A DNA stretch of 36,976 nt from Deltaproteobacteria bacterium (lineage in GTDB: Bacteria > Myxococcota_A > Polyangia > Polyangiales > JADJMO01). The stretch covers positions 1 to 36,976 of the forward strand of contig JALHOE010000076.1 in NCBI GenBank assembly GCA_022843175.1. The letters run 5' to 3'. The notes below the pieces were generated by a model. The model saw only the letters and a program-made list of their open reading frames with translations. It was not told the origin of the DNA and searched no databases. Below, piece after piece: positions 16,389 to 24,419 of this stretch; position 1 is the stretch's first letter; every line of letters starts with the position of its first letter. The translations under genes and the position numbers were made by a program.

Positions 16389-16649
16389 ATGGATGCACTC
16401 ACTCGCGAGTGCGCCATCTACCTCCGGGGTGCCGCCATGAGTGCAGACGCGACAAGCAAACGAAGGAACGCCAAGCCGAAGCTGACGCCGCACAACCTCC
16501 GCGCGATCTCTGTGACCGCGGGCGTCGACCCGAGAACGGTGCTGCGCTACCTCGCCGGCGTCGCGGGCACGTCGACGTCGGACGCGAGGATCGCGAGCGC
16601 GCTCCGCGCCGCGGGTCGCGATGACCTCGTGCGGGGTGTCGCAGCGTGA
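16389..16649 (+). CDS. Small helix-turn-helix protein
   Basis: The 86-aa product (50-70 if the inner ATG 16437 is used) has a basic N-terminus (ATSKRRNAKPKL) and an HTH-like core, LRAISVTAGVDPRTVLRYLAG, followed by ARIASALRAAG, reminiscent of LacI-type or Cro-like DNA-binding helices. It is the first gene of a left-to-right chain, and its stop overlaps the next start (GTGA). It probably regulates the element's early genes. It shares its core layout with the small protein at 17084-17281. Confidence 0.6.
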   Translation: MDALTRECAIYLRGAAMSADATSKRRNAKPKLTPHNLRAISVTAGVDPRTVLRYLAGVAGTSTSDARIASALRAAGRDDLVRGVAA

Positions 16650-16972
16650 CCCGCTCCCCGAAGGAGATCGCGGACGCGATCGCGCCGCACGTGGCGGCGA
16701 TCGTCGCCGTGCTCGCTGCCCCGCAGCCGGTGTCCGATCCGCTGCTGCCACTCGCGGACGCCGCGCGTGAAGCGGCCACGTCGGTCCGCGTGCTGCGCGA
16801 TGCGGTCCGCGCGAGGGAGCTCCCCGCGTTCGGTCGCGAGCGCGATCGATCGGTTCGCCGCTCCGACCTCGAGCGATGGATCGAGAGCCGGCGCGTGGTG
16901 CACGCCGCGATCGATGACGATGACATCGAGCGTCGTGTTCGTCGCATCGGCGCGCAGCGGAAAGCCGGCTGA
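16646..16972 (+). CDS. Excisionase-family (MerR-like HTH) protein
   Basis: The 108-aa protein starts at GTG 16646, overlapping the preceding stop. Residues about 35-85 read LLPLADAAREAATSVRVLRD, then ARELPAFGRERDRSVRRSDL and ERWIESRR. This is the HTH_17 pattern (Ala-Ala helix, recognition helix, wing, then a final RRSDLExW helix) of phage excisionases and terminase-associated DNA binders. It is a good candidate for the element's recombination directionality factor or an early regulator. A basic tail follows. Confidence 0.65.
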   Translation: MTRSPKEIADAIAPHVAAIVAVLAAPQPVSDPLLPLADAAREAATSVRVLRDAVRARELPAFGRERDRSVRRSDLERWIESRRVVHAAIDDDDIERRVRRIGAQRKAG

Positions 16973-17083
16973 TGGTCGTGACGAGAGATGTGTCGTTGTT
17001 GTCGTGGTTAACCGCGATGTGTCGCGGTGCGCCGCGTGGACCAGCGCGCGCGGGACGCGCATGGTGGTCATGAGGTGATTGCA

Positions 17084-17281
17084 ATGACGACCATGCATGC
17101 CAGCTTCGATTTGCTCGCGATCCGTGCTGCCGCCGCCCTCGAGGGGGTCGACGTGCGCAGCGTGTTGAAGCGCCTCTGCGGTGGGGTTGTTCGCGGCGTC
17201 GCCGGCGTCCGCGCCGACCGCGCGATCGCGCGACTCCGCAATCCCGACCGGCCCGCGAGCTCGCCGCTCAGCGCGGCATGA
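17084..17281 (+). CDS. Small helical protein, possible HTH
   Basis: The 65-aa product from ATG 17084 is preceded by GAGGTGAT about 8 nt upstream. The core LLAIRAAAALEGVDVRSVLK then RLCGG resembles the LRAIS..GVDPRTVLRYLAG core of the gene at 16389, so the two may be diverged duplicates of a DNA-binding unit. No other domain is visible. The frame opens earlier (17027) but lacks a ribosome site there. Confidence 0.45.
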   Translation: MTTMHASFDLLAIRAAAALEGVDVRSVLKRLCGGVVRGVAGVRADRAIARLRNPDRPASSPLSAA

Positions 17282-17291
17282 GACGACCCGG

Positions 17292-17498
17292 ATGCCCCTG
17301 ACACCCCCCACCCGAAACACCATGTGTTGCGCATGCGCGCGCCGCACGGCCGTGATCTGCATGCTCGCGCACGTGTTGTGCGGGCTTTGCCTCGAGCGGC
17401 TCCGCGCGTCGCTGCTCGGCCCCGGCCGGGCCGGCTACGACGACCGCGTCGTGGATCTTTCCGATGAGGGCCTGGGCCTCCGCAAGGGGGCTGCGTAA
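17292..17498 (+). CDS. Small zinc-ribbon-like protein
   Basis: The 68-aa product has two CxxC knuckles (C12-A-C pattern with Cys12/Cys15 and Cys30/Cys33 in TMCCACARRT and LCGLCLERL), a likely zinc-binding ribbon. Its TAA stop shares one base with the ATG of the replication-type gene, so the two are coupled. ATG 17322 is an alternative start. Function unknown; similar small ribbons are common in phage early regions. Confidence 0.5.
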   Translation: MPLTPPTRNTMCCACARRTAVICMLAHVLCGLCLERLRASLLGPGRAGYDDRVVDLSDEGLGLRKGAA

Positions 17499-18559
17499 TG
17501 GCCGGACGGAAGGCTGCGGGCAAACGTCGCGAAGTTCTCGCGTCGGGTTGGGACCAAGTCCGAGGGTGCTCCACGCTCGCACAGTTGCTGTTCGCCTACG
17601 CGCGCACGGGACATCAAAGCCCGATCGTCCCCGGCATCGGCCGCTGGTCGATGGCGTTGGCCGCCGAGCACCTTGGCTGTGATGTCGCGGAGATCCGTTC
17701 CGCGATCGCGGAGCTCGCCGTGCGCGACGTGATGTTCGTCGACGAGGCGATGGGCGTCGTCTTCATCCCCTTCGGCTGTCGCGAGGGCACACCGGCGACG
17801 AAGCACTACGTGACGTCGTGGGTCCATCCCCTCGCCGACATTCCGGCTTGTGAGCTGAAGACGCGCGCACTCCGCATCCTCGCGACGATCTGCGCCGAGA
17901 AGGGGCCGGAGTTCGCCGCCGAGCTCGTCGCGATCGGTGGTGCACCCCCTATCGACCCCCCATCCACCCCCCCCGTCCACCCCCCGTCCACGCATGGTGC
18001 ATCGGGGGTCGATCATCATGTCACCGGTCTCGGGTCACCGGGTGCAGGAGACCGGGTGCAGGGTTCCGCGCGCACCGCGCCGCCACTGCCCGTCGTCCCC
18101 GACGACGTCCTCCCGGTGCTCGCCGAGCTCGAGACCGGTCGCGATCTGTATCCCGACGTTGAGCAGGCGGCGCTGAACGCGATGGCGACGCGCATCCACC
18201 GTCTCGTCGGTGAATGCGTGGAGGCGAAGCGCGATGGCGTCACCCCGGCGATCGCGACGGCTGAAGGCGTTGCGTACGCGCGCAGTTTCAGGGCCGAGAA
18301 GACGCTCGCGACCGGCGCGCTGGTGCTCTCGAAGGTCGAGGCGAAGGTCACGTGGGTGCTGAACGACTGTCGTGTGGGTAAGCGCCGCAAGGTGCCGCAC
18401 AGGGGCATGGAGGGGCCTGGCACCGGGGGCGACGACTTCGTCGCGCACGAGCTCGCGGAGATGGAGCGCACGCTACGCGGCGCCGCGCCACCACCACCAC
18501 GAGGGGTCGCCACCGGCTCGACTCTCTTTGCCGCCCAGAAGGAGGCGGTGGGTGCATGA
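17498..18559 (+). CDS. Phage replication-type protein with winged helix
   Basis: The 353-aa protein has an N-terminal winged-helix region (about 25-85): LLFAYARTGHQSPI, WSMALAAEHLGCDVAEIRSA, IAELAVRDVMFVDEAMGVVF. This is the arrangement of phage replisome-organiser or DnaD/O-like proteins. A Pro/His-rich low-complexity linker (about 148-165; PPSTPPVHPPST) separates it from a helical C-terminal part (AALNAMATRIHRLVGECVEA). No nuclease or ATPase motif is seen. The position after early regulators and before packaging genes fits replication. It overlaps the next gene by ATGA. Confidence 0.5.
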   Translation: MAGRKAAGKRREVLASGWDQVRGCSTLAQLLFAYARTGHQSPIVPGIGRWSMALAAEHLGCDVAEIRSAIAELAVRDVMFVDEAMGVVFIPFGCREGTPATKHYVTSWVHPLADIPACELKTRALRILATICAEKGPEFAAELVAIGGAPPIDPPSTPPVHPPSTHGASGVDHHVTGLGSPGAGDRVQGSARTAPPLPVVPDDVLPVLAELETGRDLYPDVEQAALNAMATRIHRLVGECVEAKRDGVTPAIATAEGVAYARSFRAEKTLATGALVLSKVEAKVTWVLNDCRVGKRRKVPHRGMEGPGTGGDDFVAHELAEMERTLRGAAPPPPRGVATGSTLFAAQKEAVGA

Positions 18560-19632
18560 TGAGCGGCCGACACGCTCTCCTTCATGCGCACCCGGAACGG
18601 TTCGAAAGTTCCGAGTGCGACTGCCGCAGCTCGGCCTGCCGTTTTTGCGACCCGCTCGTGGGCGCGCGCGCGCCCGTTTCTATCGATGGGTCGCCTCGCG
18701 CGCGGGAAGTTGAGCGGCGCTCGCCCGGGGCGCTCGAGGGCGTCGCGATCGACCCGTCGGCGGGCGACGCTCCCGCACACGAAGCCGCCAATTCGCGGGC
18801 GAAACGAGCGTTCAATGCTGCTTGGCCCGATGGGATGGCCCGCGAGCTCACGTTGGCCCCCGTCGACGTGCTCGCCGAAGCTCGCGCCATCCTCTCGCGT
18901 CTTGAGGCTTCGGCGGGGCCCGTTCGCCCCTGGGCCTCGCTCCGAGCCGAGCTCGTCACCCGCTCGTTCCGCGATGACTTGCTCGCGCTTGCGGGCGTGG
19001 TCCGCGCTGGTGAGGCCCTCCTCGGCCACTCCGTCGACGATGTGACCGGCGTTCGGTCGCCGCGGCATGTCCCGGCGGGTCGCGACCGCCGCCGCGTTCT
19101 AGACGCGGTTGTGCGGGCCCGCTGGACCCTCTCGATGTTGCCCTCAACGGCGGCCGATGCCGCACGGAGTCCTAACCCGATGCCCTCGATCTACGCGCCC
19201 ACGTGGCAAGTCGCCTCGCCGTTGTCATTCCAAAACGTCGGCGACGTCGACATTCCGCCCTGCACCGTTGTCTCGTTCAAGTTCGGCGAGCCGAGCGGGA
19301 TCTACATCCTCCCGGCCGGACTCGTGCCGCCCTTCGCCCTGGTGACGCCGTCGGACCCCATCACCTATCGGGTTGCTGGAGTCACGATGCAGTCGATTCG
19401 AGCGGGTCAGCTTGGCCCGGTCGCCGGCCGGCCCGGTGACATCGTCGTGGTTCAGCTATCAGGCGATCCGGTCACCGCCGGACAGCACGTCTCCCCCTAC
19501 TCCAGCGCGCCGGGCTTGGTGAAGCTCGAGAGCCTCACCGAGGCACACCAGTTCGGCCCGAGGATGATCGCGCCGACCTCTGGCGTGGCTGGCGAGTACA
19601 TCGAGGCTCAGATCACCTCGAGCGGGTACTGA
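18556..19632 (+). CDS. Two-part protein: helical N-terminal half and capsid-decoration-like C-terminal half
   Basis: 358 aa in one uninterrupted frame, but with two dissimilar halves. Residues 1-208 are charged and helical, with an early CDCRSSACRFC cluster that could bind zinc. Residues 209-358, starting at an inner ATG at 19180 with GGAG 10 nt upstream, are beta-rich (APTWQVASPLSFQNVGDVD, IPPCTVVSFKF, RPGDIVVVQLSGDPVTAGQH). They look like the small DUF2190-type head-decoration proteins. The inner start might make the second half separately. Both readings are inference; no family is certain. Confidence 0.5.
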   Translation: MMSGRHALLHAHPERFESSECDCRSSACRFCDPLVGARAPVSIDGSPRAREVERRSPGALEGVAIDPSAGDAPAHEAANSRAKRAFNAAWPDGMARELTLAPVDVLAEARAILSRLEASAGPVRPWASLRAELVTRSFRDDLLALAGVVRAGEALLGHSVDDVTGVRSPRHVPAGRDRRRVLDAVVRARWTLSMLPSTAADAARSPNPMPSIYAPTWQVASPLSFQNVGDVDIPPCTVVSFKFGEPSGIYILPAGLVPPFALVTPSDPITYRVAGVTMQSIRAGQLGPVAGRPGDIVVVQLSGDPVTAGQHVSPYSSAPGLVKLESLTEAHQFGPRMIAPTSGVAGEYIEAQITSSGY

Positions 19633-19638
19633 AGCGAG

Positions 19639-20013
19639 ATGGCTGACGTCCGCCCCAAGACTTCGCCCGTGTCATTTGCCATGGGTCCGCACGGGCTCGA
19701 GGGCCAAGCGCTCGAGGGCGCCCCGTCGTCTCCTAACCTGAGCCGCGACGGGGCTCCCTCGGGACGCGAGGCGACGTCGAAGCGGCGGCGATCGGTGTTC
19801 GAGCGCGCGATCACCGATGCGCCGGGCGGGCGGTACTTCGTCGAAGTGACCGAAACCAGCGATGTCGGGCGTCTGACCATCGTGCTCGTCCACGAGCTCC
19901 CATGTGGCCGGCAGTTTCGGAGTCGGCTCCCGCTGCGCGCCATCGACGCGACGATCGCCGCGCTCAGCGCCGCGCGTGACGAGGTCTACCGCCGCATCGG
20001 GGGTCGCCGGTGA
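19639..20013 (+). CDS. Hypothetical protein (124 aa)
   Basis: Not recognised. After a disordered N-terminus there is a compact alpha/beta part (RYFVEVTETSDVGRLTIVLV, AIDATIAALSAARDEVYRRI). It lies 6 bp after the previous stop and its own stop overlaps the GTG of the next gene, so it belongs to the packaging operon. Its position just before the terminase pair suggests a DNA-packaging or head-related accessory. Confidence 0.55.
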   Translation: MADVRPKTSPVSFAMGPHGLEGQALEGAPSSPNLSRDGAPSGREATSKRRRSVFERAITDAPGGRYFVEVTETSDVGRLTIVLVHELPCGRQFRSRLPLRAIDATIAALSAARDEVYRRIGGRR

Positions 20014-20606
20014 GCGGCCGGTCAATGGTGAACCCCGGACACGGCAACGGCGCGGGTGTGCCGCGCGTCGAGGTCCCTCCGCCCGACGAGCTCTCGTACG
20101 GGGTGCAGGCGCCCGAGCAGGCCGATGCAGGCCGTGAGCGCAGGGCGAACGGCACGTGGGTCAGAGGTGCCAAGCAGGACCAGTCCAAGGGCGGGAAGAC
20201 GCGAGCGGGGACCATCCGGCTTGCGAACGGTCTCGGTCTCGGTCCGCTCGTCACGCTCGAGGCCTTCCGGCCGTTCCTCGAGATGGCCGAGGACTTCCGC
20301 CGGACCCATTCGCTCAACGTCGCGATGCACGTCGGGGGCGGCGAGTGCGGCACCGGGCCCTCGTCGCTCATCGCGTCGGCGGCGCTCCAGCTCGCTGCGT
20401 CGCGCTACTGGTACGCACGGGGCGCGGAGGCGGCCGACGCCGATCTCTTCACCCTCGCGTCCAAGCTCGCGAACGACTCGAGGCAGAATCTGCTCGCGGC
20501 GCACGAGCTCGCGGTACGGGAGTGCAAGAGCCGCGGGGCGAAGACCTCGGGGGCGGAGCGGTCGGCGGCGGCGCTGGCTGCCCTCAACGCTGGGGTGCCG
20601 CGATGA
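20010..20606 (+). CDS. Probable small terminase subunit
   Basis: The 198-aa protein sits directly before the large terminase and overlaps it by ATGA, the standard position of TerS. It is basic at the N-terminus (VRGAKQDQSKGGKTRAG) and helical after residue 70 (LEAFRPFLEMAEDFRRTHSL, LIASAALQLAASRYWYARGA, LASKLANDSRQNLLAAHELA), as oligomeric DNA-recognising small subunits are. A canonical HTH is not obvious, so the call rests on position and composition. It starts at GTG 20010 overlapping the previous stop; ATG 20025 is an alternative. Confidence 0.55.
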   Translation: MSGRSMVNPGHGNGAGVPRVEVPPPDELSYGVQAPEQADAGRERRANGTWVRGAKQDQSKGGKTRAGTIRLANGLGLGPLVTLEAFRPFLEMAEDFRRTHSLNVAMHVGGGECGTGPSSLIASAALQLAASRYWYARGAEAADADLFTLASKLANDSRQNLLAAHELAVRECKSRGAKTSGAERSAAALAALNAGVPR

Positions 20607-22237
20607 TCACCCTCGAGAACCTCCTGACCGCGGGCTTCGGGCTCGTGACGGCGTCGCCGCTTCAACGCGCGATCTGTCGTGCGGCAGACGGTCTCCCCCT
20701 CGCGGACGTACTGCCCGTGGGCGACGTCTCGGCGTGCTTCGGGTGCACGGAGGAAACGATCCCGGTGGGCGCTGCGCCCTCGCTGGTCGTGCTCGTCGCC
20801 GGCGTCCGCGGTGGCAAGACCCTGCTCGCGGTCGCGGCGGCGCTGAAGTCTGCGCTCACGGCGGACCTTTCGAGCCTGCGGCCATACGAGGTCCCGCGCG
20901 TCGCGATCGTTGCCCCGACCGTCGACAACGCGACGGCGGCGTTCTCCATGCTCACCGGCGCGCTGCAGTCGTCGCCGATGCTCCGGCAGCTCGTCGTGCC
21001 CGGGCGCGCACGCGACGAAGACGACTCACTCGGGGCCGGGCCAGTCATCATTCAGCGGCCGGACGGTCGCCGCGTCGAGATCGTGGTGGTCGCGGCGCAC
21101 CGCGGCGGCGTCACCCTGCGCTCGCGATGGCTCGCCGGCTTCGTGCTGGACGAGGTCGCCCTCTTCGGCACGGAGACCACGGGCGCGGCCGTCAACGCGG
21201 AGGAGCTCCTGCGCGCGGCGGAGGGGCGGCTACTCCCGGGCGGTCAGGGCTGGGTAATCTCGTCGCCGTTCGGTCCGAGCGGCCTCCTGCACTCGCTCTA
21301 CAAGACGCATTTCGGGCACCCCTCGAGCTCGGTCGTCGTCGTCCACGCGCCGACTCGTGCCCTCAACCCCGCCTATCCCGCGGAGAAAATCGAGGCGCTG
21401 CGCGCGCGAGAGCCGGACACGGCGGCGCGCGAGTTTGATGCCGAATGGGTCGACGCGGACGCCGCGCTCTTCGACGGCGCCTTGATCGACGGTGCGCGTC
21501 GTGATGGGCCGGAGATCCTCCCGCACGTGAGCGGCGCCCTTTACGCCGCGGCGATCGACCCTGCGACGCGCTCGAACGGCTGGACGCTCGTTGTCATGCG
21601 CGTGGACTACCGCGACGAGCGCGCGTGGTTCCGCGTTGCCCTCGCGCGCGAGTGGCGCGGCTCGAAGTCGAAGCCGCTCGATCCCGAGCAGGTGCTCGGG
21701 GAGATCGCGATCGATCTCGATCGCTACGGCATCAGGCGCGTGGGCACCGATCGCTGGGCATCGGACGCGCTCGCGGCACTTGCGCGGCAGCGCGGGATCG
21801 AGCTCCTCGAGGACGGCGAGTTCGATCGGCCCGCGGAGAAGTACGCGAGCTACGGCACGGTGCGCGCGCTCTTGCAGACGGGCGATCTCGAGCTCGCGCC
21901 CTCGGCGCTGCTCGTGTCCGATCTCAAGTCGGTTCGGCGGCGCGGTTCGGCGAACGGTGTGACGATCGTCCTGCCGAAGACGTCGGACGGACGGCACGCG
22001 GACTTCGCGCCGGCGCTCGTGTTGGCGATGCGCTCGATCGCGCATCGCTCGTACCGCGAGAAGCAGCGACCGCTCCGCGTCGAGGACATCGTCGGCGGAC
22101 GACGCGAGACATTCGGAATGCAGGCATGGGGCGGCAGCGCCTCGATCAACCACGCGGAGCGTGCGCGTAACCCGGCCGTCTACGACGCGGTGCACGGGAC
22201 GAGCGGATCCGATCGCGACAAGTGGGGTGACTGGTGA
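20603..22237 (+). CDS. Phage terminase large subunit
   Basis: 544 aa from ATG 20603. The ATPase half has Walker A GVRGGKT (67-73, Lys72), a conserved AIVAPTVDNA segment, Walker B FVLDEVALFG (Asp183, Glu184) and coupling motif VISSPFGPSG (about 218-226). The nuclease half has an acidic triad: Asp319 in AAIDPATRSNGW, Asp383 in GTDRWASDAL and Asp467 in HADFAPALVLA. All catalytic residues are present, so this DNA-packaging motor should be functional. Upstream open frame is shadow over TerS. Its stop overlaps the next gene (GTGATG). Confidence 0.9.
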   Translation: MITLENLLTAGFGLVTASPLQRAICRAADGLPLADVLPVGDVSACFGCTEETIPVGAAPSLVVLVAGVRGGKTLLAVAAALKSALTADLSSLRPYEVPRVAIVAPTVDNATAAFSMLTGALQSSPMLRQLVVPGRARDEDDSLGAGPVIIQRPDGRRVEIVVVAAHRGGVTLRSRWLAGFVLDEVALFGTETTGAAVNAEELLRAAEGRLLPGGQGWVISSPFGPSGLLHSLYKTHFGHPSSSVVVVHAPTRALNPAYPAEKIEALRAREPDTAAREFDAEWVDADAALFDGALIDGARRDGPEILPHVSGALYAAAIDPATRSNGWTLVVMRVDYRDERAWFRVALAREWRGSKSKPLDPEQVLGEIAIDLDRYGIRRVGTDRWASDALAALARQRGIELLEDGEFDRPAEKYASYGTVRALLQTGDLELAPSALLVSDLKSVRRRGSANGVTIVLPKTSDGRHADFAPALVLAMRSIAHRSYREKQRPLRVEDIVGGRRETFGMQAWGGSASINHAERARNPAVYDAVHGTSGSDRDKWGDW

Positions 22238-23031
22238 TGGAGGCAAGCACGATGAAGGCAGCGAAGACGACGCCGACGCCGGAGACGGCGACCGACGAGA
22301 AGCAAGTCGACCTCATGGCGCGCGCGATCGTGCGTGCACGTGAGATCATCGCCGAGCCCACGCGGCTCGCGCGCGAGGGTTTGGCCGCAGCGGAGCGCGC
22401 CGCACAGGAGCGCAACCGGCGCATCCGCGAGCAACAGGCGGCGAGCTCCTACGAGTTCGATCCGGCGGATCTCACCCACGCGGAGATTGAGCGCGAGCGG
22501 CTCTCGTGGGCGTGGGTCGACACCCGCTTCGAGGACGACGACCGGTTCGCACAAGCGAATGGCCACTGGCTCGTCGCGAACGCGCGCACCGATCGGCGCA
22601 TCGTATTCGGCGATCCGGACTACGGGCACGCCGTGCGCACGTCGGGCCAGCAAGACGACCTCACTGCCCGCGCGTGGTGGTGGGCCGGTTCGCACTCGGC
22701 GTGGGCGTGGCTCGAGGAACGGCTCCCCAAGCCCGTCGCGGAGGGGATGGGCGACTTCACGTCTCGGCTGATCCTTCTCAGCGAAGATGGCTTCGAGATC
22801 TACGTGCGGCAGCCGCATGGGTGGGGTCGGTGGGACTGGCGCCACGATCTCGAGAAGCACAACAGCGCGCGCGCTGTCGAAGCAGCGAAGCGCGCCGAGA
22901 GGGTCGCGCACGACCGCCGTCGCGAGCTGGGCCGGCAACTGCTCGACCAGCATCCCGATCTCGTCATTGCGATGGCCGAGAAGCTCGGCTTCGTCGACGC
23001 GAACGGCCACATCAAGAAAGGAGGTATGTGA
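22234..23031 (+). CDS. Uncharacterised phage protein (265 aa) in the usual portal position
   Basis: Not recognised. The GTG/ATG pair at 22234/22237 overlaps the terminase stop. It has a helical N-terminus (VDLMARAIVRAREIIAEPTR, GLAAAERAAQERNRRIREQQ), a Trp-rich middle (RLSWAWVDTRF, ARAWWWAGSHSAWAWLEERL, GWGRWDW) and a basic helical end. In tailed phages the gene between terminase and prohead protease is normally the portal (about 400-500 aa); this one is too short and has no portal features. It may be a replacement or an unrelated insertion. Confidence 0.6.
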   Translation: MMEASTMKAAKTTPTPETATDEKQVDLMARAIVRAREIIAEPTRLAREGLAAAERAAQERNRRIREQQAASSYEFDPADLTHAEIERERLSWAWVDTRFEDDDRFAQANGHWLVANARTDRRIVFGDPDYGHAVRTSGQQDDLTARAWWWAGSHSAWAWLEERLPKPVAEGMGDFTSRLILLSEDGFEIYVRQPHGWGRWDWRHDLEKHNSARAVEAAKRAERVAHDRRRELGRQLLDQHPDLVIAMAEKLGFVDANGHIKKGGM

Positions 23032-23033
23032 GC

Positions 23034-23837
23034 ATGGAGCAGGAGAACCTCGTTCGTTCGTTCGGAACCCTCGAACGCGCCGCGGATGCCGCGCGTTCGG
23101 TCAACATCATCGCGTCGACCGAAGCCGTCGACGATCACGGCACGATCATCGATCAAGCGTCGTGGAAGCTCGAGCGGTTCATCGGTAACCCCGTCGTGCT
23201 CCTCGAGCACGGAGTCGCCGCGCTATTCGGCGGCGACCCCGCGGATCGTCTGCCGATCGCGCACGCCGAGAACGTCCGCGTCACCGGCGGCAAGCTGCGG
23301 GCGCGCGTCGTGTTCCCCGCGGCGGGTCGCGACGCGCTCGCCGACAAGGTTTGGACCGCGGTAGAGGACGGGCGCCTTCGCGGCGTCTCGGTCGGCTTCC
23401 GACCCGGGCGCGCCGTGCGCGAGGAGGCGAACGGTCGCGACGTCCTGCGGCTGCTCGACTGCTCGCTCCATGAGCTCTCGTTGTGCGCGATTCCCAGCAA
23501 CTCGGAGGCGCTCGTTCAGCGCTCGGTCGCGTCGCTCGACGCGTACGTTCGCGAGCTTCGCGTCGAGAGTAGGCGGTTCGACCAGCGCGTGAGCGAGTAC
23601 CGCCGCAAGCGCTACGCCGAGCTCGGCGAGCAGGTGAGCGACCTCGACGCGATCGACGCCGTCCTTCGTAACGCCGATCTCGCGGACAACGACGTGGCGG
23701 AGAAGACGCCCGCGATGCGTGCGCGCGAGGAGTTCGATTGCCGCGTCGCGAGCCTTCGCGCGCGTGAGCCCGCGTTGCTCGCCTCTGAGGCGATCGACCG
23801 TGTGCTCCGCGGTCTCGACGGGGAGCACGCCGCCTGA
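23034..23837 (+). CDS. HK97-type prohead protease
   Basis: 267 aa. A perfect AAAGGAGGT site (23017-23025) places the start at ATG 23034. The N-terminal half carries the serine protease pattern: His59 in NPVVLLEHG, then PIAHAENVRV, Ser119 in LRGVSVGF and the closing LHELSLCAIPSN. These enzymes cleave scaffold and capsid precursors during head maturation. The C-terminal 100 residues are charged helix (RRFDQRVSEYRRKRYAELGE) and may serve as scaffold. The gene that normally follows, the major capsid protein, is absent. Its stop shares one base with the next ATG. Confidence 0.85.
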   Translation: MEQENLVRSFGTLERAADAARSVNIIASTEAVDDHGTIIDQASWKLERFIGNPVVLLEHGVAALFGGDPADRLPIAHAENVRVTGGKLRARVVFPAAGRDALADKVWTAVEDGRLRGVSVGFRPGRAVREEANGRDVLRLLDCSLHELSLCAIPSNSEALVQRSVASLDAYVRELRVESRRFDQRVSEYRRKRYAELGEQVSDLDAIDAVLRNADLADNDVAEKTPAMRAREEFDCRVASLRAREPALLASEAIDRVLRGLDGEHAA

Positions 23838-24400
23838 TGGCCCGTCACACGAGCCCGCTCGAGGTGGTCGAGATCTGCCTGAGCCACGACGGCACGTACA
23901 TGGCGCGCCTGTGCCCCTACGGGAGCGACGGCGGCGCCGCGATCGCGGTTGGCGCCGATCTCGCCGACGTCGAGGCGCGCGCGACCACCGTCGCGCAGGC
24001 GTACTCGGCGCTGTTGAGCAATTACGAGAAGAGCGTGTCGGTGCACCGGCGCTTCTACGCGCACGCCGTGTACGGCGCGAGCCGGTGGGGCGCAACGGTG
24101 CACCCGCGCAACATGGACAGGCCCCCCGTCTACAACCCCTACCGCGCGTTCATGCTGCCGGTGACGCCGAATGACAGCGTCAACCTCGATAGGCCACGCG
24201 CGTGCAAGTTGTGGGCGGTGTACGGCGGCAATGCCGAAGTCGTTTACGAGACCGGCGCGACAGCGACGCTCGTGATTCCAAGCGGCACGACGGCGCTCGA
24301 CGTTGCGCCGGTCAATCGCATCCGCGCGACGGGCACGACGGCGCGCGGGATCGTCGCGATCTACGACGGCATCCCGTTCCCACAGCCGCAGTGGCCATGA
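23837..24400 (+). CDS. Uncharacterised protein (187 aa) in the major-capsid position
   Basis: Not recognised. ATG 23837 overlaps the protease stop by one base. The N-terminal part is mixed alpha/beta (SPLEVVEICLSHDGTYMARL, ATTVAQAYSALLSNYEK). The C-terminal 70 residues are strand-rich (RACKLWAVYGGNAEVVYETG, ATATLVIPSGTTALDVAPV), suggesting a small beta-sandwich. It is far shorter than an HK97-fold capsid protein (about 300-400 aa). It could be a head decoration, neck or tail component. Kept as unknown. Confidence 0.6.
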   Translation: MARHTSPLEVVEICLSHDGTYMARLCPYGSDGGAAIAVGADLADVEARATTVAQAYSALLSNYEKSVSVHRRFYAHAVYGASRWGATVHPRNMDRPPVYNPYRAFMLPVTPNDSVNLDRPRACKLWAVYGGNAEVVYETGATATLVIPSGTTALDVAPVNRIRATGTTARGIVAIYDGIPFPQPQWP

Positions 24401-24419
24401 GCCACGCGAGGTGCACACC

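Noticed and set aside
17940-17995. C-rich repeated blocks (CCCCCCATCCACCCC type) that might be an iteron array
   Set aside because: They are irregular and simply encode the Pro/His/Ser linker of the replication-type protein; no constant unit or spacing.
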